From 40CM-4-69-5 sp036556905 (GTDB lineage Bacteria; Methylomirabilota; Methylomirabilia; Rokubacteriales; CSP1-6): a stretch of DNA of 64,000 nt. The stretch is taken from contig DATBIM010000033.1 of the NCBI GenBank assembly GCA_036556905.1, positions 21,630 to 85,629 of the forward strand, written 5' to 3'. The position numbers and the translations under genes were made by a program. The notes beneath the pieces were generated by a model, which worked only from the letters and a program-made list of their open reading frames with translations, was not told the DNA's origin and made no database searches. Positions 20,301 to 30,771 of the stretch are shown here, in pieces; within the stretch, counting starts at the first letter, position 1; each line of letters begins with the position of its first letter.

Positions 20301-20559
20301 CATACCCTGCGGTACCGGCGAGATCGAAGTCCAGACGCAGACTGCGGCCCCGCTCGCCGTCCGCCGGGTGGACCGAGGCCTGCACGCCGTCGGACGCCAC
20401 CGCCGTCCACGGCGTGATGTCGTCGAACGCATCGAGCACCCGGTCGGCGGCGGGCGCCGCGCCTGGCCACCCCCCGGCGGCCAGGGCCAGGCCGAGCGTC
20501 ACCAGCGCCGCGAGGCGCCGGCGGCGCGGTCGGCGGTCGGGCGCGGTGGTCCTGGTCAT
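17350..20559 (-). CDS. Large secreted (alpha/alpha)6-barrel glycosidase with discoidin (F5/8 type C) domain
   Basis: A 1069-residue exported protein. It has an arginine-rich signal peptide (about 1-38), a jelly-roll carbohydrate-binding-like domain (about 40-210), a discoidin domain (about 220-370, with AFDGSMATAWRSD and YDIQFSDDG), a beta-sandwich linker, and a C-terminal helical barrel. The barrel carries YARSWIRDGAMIAESLL (about residue 645) and DFDPTSSTIAIAP (about 843). This resembles six-hairpin glycosidases such as GH15, GH63 and GH37, but I cannot assign a family. It is overlapped at both ends by neighbours (ATGA), placing it in the transporter operon. A role in periplasmic trimming of glucan is inferred. 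Confidence 0.7.
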   Translation of the reverse strand: MTRTTAPDRRPRRRRLAALVTLGLALAAGGWPGAAPAADRVLDAFDDITPWTAVASDGVQASVHPADGERGRSLRLDFDLAGTAGYALARRALPLDLPLEYEIVFYLRADAPVNNFQVKLVDASGDNVWWVNRPEFQFPREWQLVRIKRRHLEFAWGPTKDRTLRRVESIEFAVAAGRGGGRGSVYVSQLALRALPDDAGVVLPPVLRASSAVAGAEASRAFDGSMATAWRSDPAAGPAQALTLDFHRPREFGGLIVRWLPHAYAGRYDIQFSDDGIRWQTVRRVVGGRGGPDAVWLPEAETRFLRLALHDGPARAYGLAELEIKEPAFGASANAFLQAAARQWPRGTYPRGISGEQTSWTLVGIDGGDANGLLSEDGALEVAKGGFSIEPFVVAGARVVSWADVEPRQFLVEDHLPIPGVMWRQAQWELRVSAFASGSRGQSRLVARYEVRNLTAHRLPLQLVLAVRPFQVNPPSQLLNTVGGASAIGHIRWDGAGLSVNADRTVFPLDAPDRVGTFPFAAGPVPSLLRTPRWAGPAEVRDELGYASAALGYQLTLGPHASATVGVVVPLSGPPVRPNLQGEAPTTWLNREQAAVIAAWRERLHRVSIDVPAPAQPLIAALRTALAHILMSRDGPVLRPGTRSYARSWIRDGAMIAESLLRVGHGSVAADYLRWYARYQFTNGKVPCCVDERGADPVPEHDSAGQLIFLATEVYRYTKDRRLLEEMWPHVEAAARYLEGLRQSERTDANLTPATRAFYGLLPASISHEGYSAKPMHSYWDDFWALKGYTGAVAAATALGHHDAASRLQAQREEFRLDLAASLAHATARHGIDYLPGAAELGDFDPTSSTIAIAPAGELHRLPADLVRATFARYWREFVDRRDGRTAWEDYTPYEIRTIGTFVRLGWRDRAHGLLAFFLADRRPAAWNQWPEVVGRDPRQPRFVGDMPHGWVASDFIRAALDLFAYEREGDQALVLAAGVPPDWLEGSGVTLKDLRTPYGLLGYSLKKQGGSVTLHVSGGMRVPPGGFVLVWPGERPPPPDTRINGRPVPWQGTELRFSELPANVVITE

Positions 20560-21373
20560 CCCTTGACGCTCCCCAGCGTGATGCCCTGGATGTAGTACCG
20601 CTGCAGCACCAGAAACACGAGCAACACGGGGAGCGTCGTGAGGACCGAACCGGCCATCATGAGCTCGGGGTCCTGCACGTGCTCGCGCGACAGGCTGGCC
20701 AGCGCGAGCGGCAACGTGTAGAGCTCGCTGTCGTTGAGCACGATGAGTGGCCACATGAAGTCGTTCCAGGTGCCGAGCGCCGTGAACACCGCCAGGGTTA
20801 CCACGATCGGTCGGAGCAGCGGCACGATGACCGAGCAGAAGATACGGAACTCGCTGGCGCCATCGATGCGCGCCGCCTCGAGCAGGTCGTCGGGAACTGT
20901 CAGCGCGTACTGGCGCACGACGAAGATGGCGAAGATGCTGGCCAGGGCCGGGACGATCACGCCGCCATACGAGTTCACGAGCCCGAGGTGTTTGAGCAGC
21001 AGGAAGAGCGGCACCATCGCCACCTGGGCGGGGATGACCAGGGCGCCCAGGAGCAGCTTGAAGATTCGGTCCCGGCCGGCGAAGCGGAGTTTGGCGAAGG
21101 CGTAGCCGGCGGCAACGTTGATGAGGAGCGATACGAGCGTCACCGTGGTCGTCAGGAGGAGGCTGTTGACCAGGTAGCGCCCCATGCCGGCATACGCGAA
21201 GAGCTCGCGGTAGTTCGTGAACGTCACCTGGCTGGGCAGCAGCGGAGGCGGAAACGTGCTCGCCTCACCGGGCGACATCAGCGACACGGAGACCATCCAC
21301 CCGAGCGGCAACAGGGTAAGGGTGACACCACCCAGCAAGAGCCCGTTCACGAGGAGTCCGGCCAGAGGCGGCA

Positions 21374-21374
<1 letters not shown>
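20556..21374 (-). CDS. CUT1-type sugar ABC transporter permease (MalG-like)
   Basis: A 272-residue inner-membrane protein with six predicted helices and the EAA loop (DLLEAARIDGASEFRIFCSV) that docks the ATPase. The C-terminal VLQRYYIQGITLGSVKG is typical of MalG-type permeases. It starts at ATG 21374, which overlaps the TGA of the MalF-like permease. It forms the membrane channel with that protein and receives sugar from the lipoprotein receptor at 22249-23541. No ATPase gene is linked. Confidence 0.93.
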
Positions 21375-22248
<874 letters not shown>

Positions 22249-22252
<4 letters not shown>

Positions 22253-23541
22253 CGGGAGCCTTTCCGGGCCAGGAGCCAGCGACGCTTCTCGAGGATCCGA
22301 TCGGCGCGCGCGTCGAGCTCCCTGGCCGCCTGATCCACCGACAGGTCGCCGTGCACGGCCCGTTCGGCGACCAGGCGCATCTCGGCGGCGATGCGCTCCC
22401 ACTCGGGCACCCGGGGCGGCGACGTGACGCGTTCCAGCTGGGCGCGGAAGGCGCGGGCGTGAACGTCTGCCGCCAGTCCCGGATCGTTCCAGGTGGCGCG
22501 CCGCGGCGGCAGGTTGCCGGTCAGCGCCTGAAAGCGGAGCTGAACGGCCGGCTGCGAGAGGAACTCGATGAGGCGCCACGCCGCCGGCTGGTGGCGGGAG
22601 GCGCGGAACATCACCAGGCTGGAGCCGCCGGCGATGGAGGTGCCCGGCCCGTCCGGCCCCGGCAAGGGAGCCGTCGTCCAGGCATCCTGGAATTCGGTCG
22701 GCAGCCGGCGCCGGAGCTCGCCGATGTTCCAGGGGCCGGAGATGTAGAAGGCGAACCGGCCACGGCCGAACTCCTGCCACACGTTGGCGATGGCCACCTG
22801 GGCCAGCCGCGGCGCCCAGCCCTGCTGGAAGATCTCGAGATAGAAGGCCAGCGCCCGGCGGAAGCCGGGGCTGGCGAAATTACCCCAGCGGCCGTCCTCG
22901 CGCAGGAGGGGCTCGTGCTGCTGCAGGGCGAGCGCGAGCAGAGGCTCGACCTCGTTGAGCGGCAGCAACATGGCGTGCCCTTCGGGACGCCTATGCTCGG
23001 CGACCGCGGCCAGCATGCGTGTCCATTCCGGCCAGGACCGCGGCGGCGCCGAGAACCCGGCCTGGGCCAGCACATCGCGACGGTAGAACAGGAGCCGAGT
23101 GTCCACGTACCACGGGACACCATACAGCGTTCCGTCAGCCCTGTTCGTGTCCCAGATCCCGGGGAAGTAATCGTCGGCGCGGACGATCGCCGAGGCCGCC
23201 GCGTACCGATCGAGCGGCTCGAGGGCGTTCAGGGCGACGAGCTCGGGAATCCACGTGTTGCCCAGCTGGCAGAGATCGGGGGTGGCGTCTGCGGCGAATG
23301 CGGTGAGGAGCTTTTCGTGGGCGGCGGTCCACGGCACGTGCTGGACCTTGACGTGGATGTCGGGGTGGGCGCGTGTGAATTCGGGCAGGAGCTCGGTCAC
23401 CACCTCGCCCTCACGGCCCATGGCCCAGAACCGGAGGACGGTGTCGCCCGAGGACGGCGAGCGGCAACCCACCGCGAGCGACAGCGCCCCCAGGGCGACG
23501 AGCAATGCGGTTCGTCGCACTGTGGTCTGGCTGCTAGTCAC
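22249..23541 (-). CDS. Sugar ABC transporter substrate-binding lipoprotein (CUT1)
   Basis: A 430-residue extracytoplasmic receptor. The lipobox LAVGC gives a lipid anchor near C26. The mature domain has the family-1 binding protein pattern (VVTELLPEFTRAHPDIHVKV near the N-terminus, GVPWYVDTRLLFYRRDVL, and GGSSLVMFRASRHQPAAW). It starts at GTG 23541, overlapping the stop of the upstream PF10091 enzyme, so uptake and hydrolysis genes are coupled. It is followed by two permeases. The ligand is not shown by the sequence; a beta-gluco-oligosaccharide is inferred from the neighbours. Confidence 0.92.
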
Positions 23542-25021
23542 CGGGCGCGGTGAGCCAGCCCCCCGCGAAGCCGGCCCGCTCCAGGCCGCGACGCAGGTAC
23601 GGATTCTTGCGCATCACGCGCCAGATGAGTCCGCTGCGGTAGTTTTCGATCATGGCGAGCATGGCCCCCTGGTCGATGCCGAGGTAATCGCCATTGACCC
23701 AGCCGAAACCGGGGATCTGACGCCCGTGCCGGAGTCGGAAGTCGAAGGCGAAGGTGAAGCTTCGGTTGAACGCATCCAGAAAGCCATACTTCGAGTATAT
23801 GTGCTCGCCGAAGCGACGGTGCATCTCGAGGGTCGCCGGGATGACGATCTCTGGCGCGAAGGGTATCGAGGCGACCACGGCCGTCGGCGCCAGGGTACAA
23901 TCATCGCGCTTGCCCGTAGGGTCGATGCCGCGGGCCGTGTAGCTCCGGAACACCCGCCGCCCGTTGGCATCCTCGACCACGATGTCGGCGGGCCCGTCAC
24001 TGGCGGTAATCCCCCAGACGGTTTCCCCGTAGTCCCGGCACCGCCGCGGATTGGCGATGGCGTACGCTTGCTGGGCGTAGACGGCGCGCCGGCTGTTCTC
24101 GAAGTAGTCGAGATCGCGCTTCCGCATGTACGCATCCCGGATGTCCCGGAAATCGGTCCACACGTGGGTGTACTGATGACCGAACAGCGAGGGAAAGCTG
24201 AGAAATTCCTGGCCGAAGAACATTCCCCAGTGCTGGTCGTACGTGCTGGTCCACTCGGCCCAGGCACCCCGGCCCACGGGGAAGGTCGGTGAGGCGAGGG
24301 CCAGGAGGTACACGATCATGGCCTCGTTGTAGCCGCGCCAGTCGTATTTCAGGAATCCGGTCTCGGGTAACCAGCCGAGGCTGATGGCCGGCGGCTTCGG
24401 CTGGGCCCATCGCCAGTCGACCCGCCGATAGATACGGTCCGCGAGCGCACGAATCTCCACTTCGTCGGGATCCGCCCCGGTGAAGTAGGACTGGCAGAAG
24501 AGGGCGCCGACCAGCAGGATGGCGGTATCAACCGTCGACAGCTCGCTGTCCCCGAAGCGCTCGCCGGTGTCCATGGTCAGGAAGTGATAGAAGAATCCCT
24601 TGTGACCGGTGGCCCCGCGAGCGGCGGGACTCTGCCGAGCGTTCCAAAAGAAGCGCAGGGTTGCCAGGACGCGTTGCCGGGCCTCCTGGCGCGTGATGTA
24701 GCCACGCTCGACGCCGACGGGATAGGCGGTGAGGCCGAAGCCCACCGCCGCGATGCTCGAGTAGGAGGGCGTCGGATAGCGGTCGGGGATCAGGCCGTTC
24801 CGGGGGTTGGCCGTCTCCCAGAAGAAGCGAAAGGTGCGCGCCTGCAGGTCCACGAACAAAGGATCCAGGGAACGGACGGCCGGGCTCGGCGTCCGCGGCA
24901 TCGGCTTGTGAAGCTTGAGATCCTTCGCGTCGGCGACAGTGGCGGCCACGAGGACCATGGCCATCACCGTGATGGTTGCGACCGGGGCGACGGCACAGAC
25001 GGTCAAATGCTGTCTGGACAT
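23534..25021 (-). CDS. PF10091 'glucoamylase-like' glycosidase, GH144-type beta-1,2-glucanase candidate
   Basis: A 495-residue exported protein (signal peptide to about VADAKD). The body matches the PF10091 fold: DLQARTFRFFWETANPRNGLIPDR, IAAVGFGLTAYPVGVERG, GFFYHFLTMDTGERF, ELSTVDTAILLVGALF, YDQHWGMFFGQEFL and WVNGDYLGIDQGAML. The Pfam name is historical: characterised GH144 endo-beta-1,2-glucanases and related domains of cyclic beta-1,2-glucan synthases belong to this fold. Next to OpgGH and a sugar importer, an endo-beta-1,2-glucanase that releases importable oligosaccharides is my best reading. I chose ATG 25021, with GGAAGGTGA just upstream. It heads the minus-strand operon. Confidence 0.8.
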   Translation of the reverse strand: MSRQHLTVCAVAPVATITVMAMVLVAATVADAKDLKLHKPMPRTPSPAVRSLDPLFVDLQARTFRFFWETANPRNGLIPDRYPTPSYSSIAAVGFGLTAYPVGVERGYITRQEARQRVLATLRFFWNARQSPAARGATGHKGFFYHFLTMDTGERFGDSELSTVDTAILLVGALFCQSYFTGADPDEVEIRALADRIYRRVDWRWAQPKPPAISLGWLPETGFLKYDWRGYNEAMIVYLLALASPTFPVGRGAWAEWTSTYDQHWGMFFGQEFLSFPSLFGHQYTHVWTDFRDIRDAYMRKRDLDYFENSRRAVYAQQAYAIANPRRCRDYGETVWGITASDGPADIVVEDANGRRVFRSYTARGIDPTGKRDDCTLAPTAVVASIPFAPEIVIPATLEMHRRFGEHIYSKYGFLDAFNRSFTFAFDFRLRHGRQIPGFGWVNGDYLGIDQGAMLAMIENYRSGLIWRVMRKNPYLRRGLERAGFAGGWLTAPGD

Positions 25022-25382
25022 AGTCACCTTCCAATGAACGGGGGCGCCGGGATAGAGGTCGCCGCTCGAAGCGATAAGGCTATCGGAGGTCCAGAGCGTC
25101 CATGTGGTATGGGGCAATTCTAAGCCAAGTCTTCCTTCCCGAAGGAACTTCGAGGTGTCCACACCCCCTACCGACTGCCGAATCCCGAAGGCTTTGACCG
25201 CGTGCTAGACTTGGGTGATTGACCTCCGGGTCGCGTTCGCGACCATCCTGGAATCTTCCGATGAGCCCGACGGCGAGCGACGTGCCGCCTCTTCGAGGTG
25301 GGGACGCTGTGCCGATGCCCGCGACGGCCAGTGGCGAGCCCCGCCCGACCCCGTTCGCCCGTTCGGGCCGCCCGGTGGTGTG
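25022..25382. promoter_or_regulatory. Divergent control region between the glucan locus and the two-component genes
   Basis: A 361-base gap that must hold the promoters of the leftward glycosidase/transport operon and the rightward kinase/regulator pair. On the minus strand TGGCTTAGAATTGC (about 25113-25126) resembles a sigma-54 site, but the spacing between GG and GC is nine instead of ten. No convincing sigma-70 pair was found in either direction. Confidence 0.4.
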
Positions 25383-26848
25383 ATGGGCCTGCGCCCCCGG
25401 CTCGTGCTGCTCCTGCTGGTCCCGATGATGGTGACCCTCGCGCTCTATGCGTATCTACGCGCGGATGAGGAGCGCGCGGAGCGGCTGGTCGAGTTCCGTC
25501 GCCACACGGCCGTGACCAGCAAGGCCATCAAGCTCTCGGTCGAGCACGCGATGCGATCGCCGTCGCTGGCCGACGCCCAGCAGCTCATGTCCAAGCTCGT
25601 CGCCCAGCAAGACGACCTCGTGCGGATCAGGCTGTTTGACAAATCCCTCCGGGTTGTCCTCGATGCCAACCTGCTGGCCGGCTATGTGAGTGCCCCGCGC
25701 GAGCGGCTGCAGGGCGTCATCGACCGCGGCGAGCCCGACCAGCGAGACCAGCGACGGGAGGGGCGCGCGCTGTACTCCGACCTGATGCCCCTCCGCCCCC
25801 GAGACTCGACGGTCGAGGGGGTGCTGGAGGTCGTCTACGTGGCGGGCCAGCTGGATGAGAACTTGCGGCGCCTCAGCGTCAATTTCGGCGTGGGCATCGC
25901 CCTGCTCTGCGTCATCCTGCTGGTGATCACATGGTTCGTCCTGCAGCGCTTTGTCATCCATCCCCTCGATGCCCTCATGAACGGGATCCACCGACTCGGC
26001 CGGGGCGAAGCGGCGCCGCGGGTCCTGGTGCAACGGCCGGACGAGCTGGGCCGGGTGGCGGAAGCCTTCAACCAGATGAGTCAGCGCCTGGAGTCCACGC
26101 TGGGAGAGCTGCACAACGAGACCGAGCGCTCGCTGGAGCTCCAGCGCCAGCTCCGGCGCACCGAGGCGCTGGGCATGCTGGGCAAGTTCTGCTCGGCGGT
26201 GGCCCACGAGGTGGGGACGCCGCTGAACGTGATCTCGGGGCGCGCCGAGACCGCCCTGCGGACACTGCCGGGCCAGGATCCCCTCCGCCCCGAGCTCCAG
26301 GCGATCATCACCCAGACCGACCGTATTTCGAAGATCATCCACTCGTTGCTGGATCCTCTGCGACCTCGCAAGCCCGCGCTGACCCCGACATCGCTGGACG
26401 CCGTCCTGGCCGGCTTGCTCCCGCTGCTGCGCCATACGGCGCGCCGGGGTGGCATCACGCTGACCGTGCTGGTGCCGCCAGGCCTGGCCCACTTCGACGC
26501 CGATCCCGGGCAACTCCAGCAAGTGCTGATCAATCTCGTCATGAATGCCCTGGAGGCCACCCCCAAGGGCAACCAGGTCACCCTGGAGGCCCGGCCCCTC
26601 AGCCACGCCGGGCGACCCGGCGTGGGGATCTCGGTAATGGATACGGGCCAGGGCATTGCCCCCGACGTCCTGCCGCGGGTCTTCGAGCCGTTCTTCACGA
26701 CCAAGGCCGCCGGCGAGGGCACGGGTCTCGGCCTGGCGATTGCCAAGGACATCGTCCGAGAGCACCGGGGTCAGATTCACGTCGAGAGCACGGTGGGGGT
26801 GGGGACCACCTTCACCGTCTGGCTCCCGGAAGCGAGAGGGACACGACC

Positions 26849-26852
<4 letters not shown>
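25383..26852 (+). CDS. Membrane sensor histidine kinase
   Basis: A 489-residue kinase. A first transmembrane helix (about 3-22) and a periplasmic sensor (about 23-160) lead into a second helix (about 165-190), then a HAMP linker (PLDALMNGIHRLGRGE). The phospho-acceptor is H275 in SAVAHEVGTPLNVI, followed by an ATPase domain with NLVMNALEA, DTGQGIAPD and GTGLGLAI. The start ATG 25383 gives the first helix directly; an open frame continues upstream without a ribosome site. It overlaps the NtrC-type regulator gene by ATGA, so the pair is cognate. The signal is unknown; adjacency suggests control of the glucan locus. Confidence 0.93.
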
Positions 26853-28249
<1,397 letters not shown>

Positions 28250-28286
28250 GCCCGTGGTGACGCAACCTCGCCGCCCGGCCCCCGGG

Positions 28287-28303
28287 CTGGCATCGATGTT
28301 GCC
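28287..28303 (+). promoter_or_regulatory. Putative sigma-54 promoter before the lone receiver gene
   Basis: CTGGCATCGATGTTGCC keeps the invariant GG (28289-28290) and GC (28301-28302) with exactly ten bases between them, plus TTGC. It lies in the 69-base gap after the NtrC-type gene. Transcription would start near 28314, only about five bases before ATG 28319; a GTG at 28337 would then be an alternative start. Confidence 0.55.
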
Positions 28304-28318
28304 CAGCGAGCTTCGGGT

Positions 28319-28720
28319 ATGTTGACCCGGCGAAACGTGGTGTCACGGGTGCTGGTCGTCGAAGACGACGAGGCCATGCGCGCGACCCTCTGCCAGGCCC
28401 TGGAGCGAGAAGGGCACCGCGTCCTGGAGCAGGTGAGTGGCGACCACGTCCTGGCCCTGCTGGAGTCGCAGGCCTTCGATGTGATCGTCCTCGATCGGGA
28501 CCTGCCCGGTGTGAACGGCCTCGATCTCCTGCCTGTTCTCCGGCGCCGCTTTCCCAGGATCGCCGTGATCTTCATCACGGCCTTCGGAGGCACGCGCGTC
28601 GCCGAGGAAGTCATCCTGCTCGGAGCCGCCCGCTACCTCGAGAAGCCCTTTCGGATGCAGGAGCTTCTCGACGCCGTCCTGCTGGCGACTCGCCCCGGGG
28701 GAGGGACGTCGGGACCCTGA
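28319..28720 (+). CDS. Single-domain response regulator (receiver only)
   Basis: A 133-residue protein consisting of one receiver domain: acidic pocket VEDDEA, phospho-acceptor aspartate in VLDRDLPG, the threonine in FITAFGG and the lysine in YLEKPFRM. There is no output domain, so it may act as a phosphate sink or adaptor in the neighbouring phosphorelay. The first ten residues (MLTRRNVVSR) are weakly supported, because the possible sigma-54 promoter starts close to the ATG. GTG 28337 would remove six of them. Confidence 0.88.
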   Translation: MLTRRNVVSRVLVVEDDEAMRATLCQALEREGHRVLEQVSGDHVLALLESQAFDVIVLDRDLPGVNGLDLLPVLRRRFPRIAVIFITAFGGTRVAEEVILLGAARYLEKPFRMQELLDAVLLATRPGGGTSGP

Positions 28721-28775
28721 TGGCTCGGGCCACGACAGGCCGTCGCCAGCGCGACGGAATGACGGGCCCCATGGC

Positions 28776-29210
28776 TCAGGGCGTCGCTACCGAGGATTCG
28801 GCGAGCCGACGGGCCGCTCGCGGCGAGGCGAACTCGGCGCGGGCCTGGCAATCGCCGCAGCGCTGGACGAAGGGAAGCGCGCGAAGTCGGGTGAGTCCGA
28901 TGCCTCCCCCGCAGTCTCTGCAGATGCCGTACTCACCGCGGGCGAGGCGCTCCAGCGCGGCCCGGGTCTGAGCGGCCAGATCAGTCCGGCGGTTCATCAG
29001 CTCGATCTGGATCTCTTCATGCTGCGTTTCTGACGCCTGAGCTACGACATCCTCGGTCCGGCCGATCTCGTTTGTCCGGGCCTCGTCCAGGGCCGCTCGC
29101 ATCGATGCCTCGAGTCGGGCCAGCAAGCTGCTGAGGGTCCGCTGGATCTCGGTTACGGTTTCCTCATCGAGCCGCGGACTACGCTTCATGATTCGCTCGC
29201 CGACTGACAT
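28776..29210 (-). CDS. DksA/TraR-type zinc-finger protein
   Basis: A 144-residue protein with an N-terminal helical hairpin (about 15-90, likely coiled coil) and a C4 zinc finger, CRDC (97-100) and CGDC (118-121), followed by a short tail. DksA relatives bind in the RNA polymerase secondary channel and, with ppGpp, adjust transcription initiation under stress. The start ATG 29210 is preceded by GGAGGTGA five to six bases away. It is divergent from the DUF1344-like gene and convergent with the receiver gene. Confidence 0.9.
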   Translation of the reverse strand: MSVGERIMKRSPRLDEETVTEIQRTLSSLLARLEASMRAALDEARTNEIGRTEDVVAQASETQHEEIQIELMNRRTDLAAQTRAALERLARGEYGICRDCGGGIGLTRLRALPFVQRCGDCQARAEFASPRAARRLAESSVATP

Positions 29211-29383
29211 GCGTCACCTCCCGGATCGGCAGCAAGCAAGCGCTGCGCCAGCGCCCACCAGTCACATGCGAGATCGTCTCGGGCCCGTCATCATGTCGCA
29301 CCAACGACATGCTGTCGCCGCTCATCGCCGAGCGACGGGGAACGTGGTGGGAACAGCCGGGGGAAACCCGCGTGGCGATCGCG

Positions 29384-29399
29384 TGGCACGCGCGTTGCT
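29384..29399 (+). promoter_or_regulatory. Perfect-consensus sigma-54 promoter upstream of the DUF1344-otsB pair
   Basis: TGGCAC (29384-29389), five bases, TTGCT (29395-29399): every position of the core -24/-12 consensus is met, with GG and GC ten bases apart. Transcription would begin near 29410, leaving a leader of about 50 bases with a strong AGGAGGAG ribosome site before ATG 29462. The NtrC-type activator encoded at 26849-28249 is the obvious candidate to act here. Confidence 0.8.
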
Positions 29400-29461
29400 C
29401 AGACCGGACGTGCCCCTTGCCTGGAGTGTTCCGATCGGGCGAGGGAGAAGAGGAGGAGATC

Positions 29462-29827
29462 ATGGTTCGATGGATATCGCTCCTGATAGGCGTTCTCTCC
29501 GTCGCGTGGGCAGGCATGGTGATCGCCCAGCAGCCTGTCCCGAAGCAGCCACCGCCCGCTCAGCAGCCGCCGGCCATTCAGCAGTCGCCGGCCTCACCGT
29601 CGAATCCGGCGGCGTCACCGGCCGGTCCGGCGATGCAGGTGGAGGGCAAGGTCAAGAAAGTGGATCAGGCCGCGAACAGGGTCACGCTCGATGACGGGAC
29701 GCAGCTCACCATCCCGGCGTCGGTCAGGGTCGATTGGAAGACCCTCAAGCCGGGCTCCGGCATCAGGGCTCAGTACCAGGACAGAGGCGGCATGAAGGTC
29801 GTCACCCGGATGGACGTCGGCGGGTAG
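29462..29827 (+). CDS. Exported DUF1344-like small protein
   Basis: A 121-residue protein with a signal peptide (to about VIAQQ), then a proline/glutamine-rich stretch (about 24-55), then a small beta domain, VEGKVKKVDQAANRVTLDDG to the end. This is the DUF1344 pattern, a short periplasmic OB/SH3-like domain of unknown role. ATG 29462 follows AGGAGGAG closely. It is the first gene after a perfect sigma-54 site and 27 bases before the OtsB-like gene, so both are probably in one regulated transcript. Confidence 0.7.
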   Translation: MVRWISLLIGVLSVAWAGMVIAQQPVPKQPPPAQQPPAIQQSPASPSNPAASPAGPAMQVEGKVKKVDQAANRVTLDDGTQLTIPASVRVDWKTLKPGSGIRAQYQDRGGMKVVTRMDVGG

Positions 29828-29854
29828 GACGCCGATCGGCATTTGCAGGGTCCC

Positions 29855-30688
29855 ATGACCGACAGGACTCGAATCGCGAACTGGGTGTGGGCCTGGTTGA
29901 CGACAGGAGGAAGCCTGCTCGTGCAAGCGGACTATGACGGCGCGCTTGCTCCTGTCGTCGACGACCCGGCCGTCGCGCTGCTCCCACAGGAGGTGCGGAG
30001 CGATCTGGGCACGCTGGCCCGATCGCCGCAGAGCCGGCTGGCCCTCTTCTCTGGCCACGACATCGCCGACCTTCGCGAGCGGGTGAGCGTGAGCGGCGCG
30101 ATCTACGCCGGCTGTCACGGGCTCGAGATCGAGGGCCCGACGATCGCCTTCCGTCACGGCGAGGCGGAGATCCTCAGCCACCTAGTCCTGGACTCCGTGC
30201 ACGGAGCGCTGGCCCGACTCGCCCTGTCCATCCCGGGGATGCGGGTGGTATCGAAGGGGCTGAAGGTCGTCGTCCACTGTGGGCACGTGACCTGCGCCGA
30301 TCGCGCGCGGATTCACGATGTGCTGGCCCGTGAGGTTCGCCGGCACCGCGGCCGGCTCCGGCTGGCCGGAGGGACCGAGGCCATCGAGATCCTGCCCTGG
30401 GTCGATTGGAGTCGGGGTATGTCAGCGCGATGGATTCAAGACCAGGTACGGCCGACGCTTCGACCACCGTTGCTGACGCTCTATCTCGGTGATGTCGGGT
30501 CAGACGACGTCGTGGAGGCGCTGGCGGGTCGGGCCGTCGCCATCAGGGTTGGCCGGACGGCCGCCGCCAGGCCCGACCCGCCGGGCGACGCGGCGCCGGT
30601 CGAACCGCTTCTCTCCGCGCTGGCGGCCGTCGTCAGGCTGCACCGGCGGCAGCCGCGGACGCTCGTGACCAGGGAGGGCCAGCGATGA
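29855..30688 (+). CDS. Divergent trehalose-6-phosphate phosphatase (OtsB-like HAD protein)
   Basis: A 277-residue HAD-fold protein with OtsB landmarks: ADYDGALAPV (residues 25-34), GCHGLEIEG, SKGLKVVVHC, EILPWVDWSRG and YLGDVGSDDVVEAL. OtsB removes phosphate from trehalose-6-phosphate. Several conserved catalytic positions differ from the family: DYDGT is DYDGA, SGR is SGH, the motif III lysine (KG) is RG, and GDDxTDE is GDVGSDD. Activity is therefore uncertain; it may have another sugar phosphate or be a sensor. No otsA is adjacent, and trehalose is also made through TreZ. The start is ATG 29855. Confidence 0.75.
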   Translation: MTDRTRIANWVWAWLTTGGSLLVQADYDGALAPVVDDPAVALLPQEVRSDLGTLARSPQSRLALFSGHDIADLRERVSVSGAIYAGCHGLEIEGPTIAFRHGEAEILSHLVLDSVHGALARLALSIPGMRVVSKGLKVVVHCGHVTCADRARIHDVLAREVRRHRGRLRLAGGTEAIEILPWVDWSRGMSARWIQDQVRPTLRPPLLTLYLGDVGSDDVVEALAGRAVAIRVGRTAAARPDPPGDAAPVEPLLSALAAVVRLHRRQPRTLVTREGQR

Positions 30689-30771
30689 GCAGCGTCATCG
30701 GGCGGCTGTTCAAGAAGGATCGCGTGCGTCGGATCGATCGCCACATCGACTACTTCGAGGGCACGCCCTCC

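Noticed and set aside
30685..30771. A small reading frame starting by ATGA overlap after the OtsB-like gene (MSSVIGRLFKKDR...)
   Set aside because: Only about 29 codons are free before it runs antisense into the ferredoxin gene, and the continuation is shadow-like; it could be a truncated gene start, but nothing supports it.
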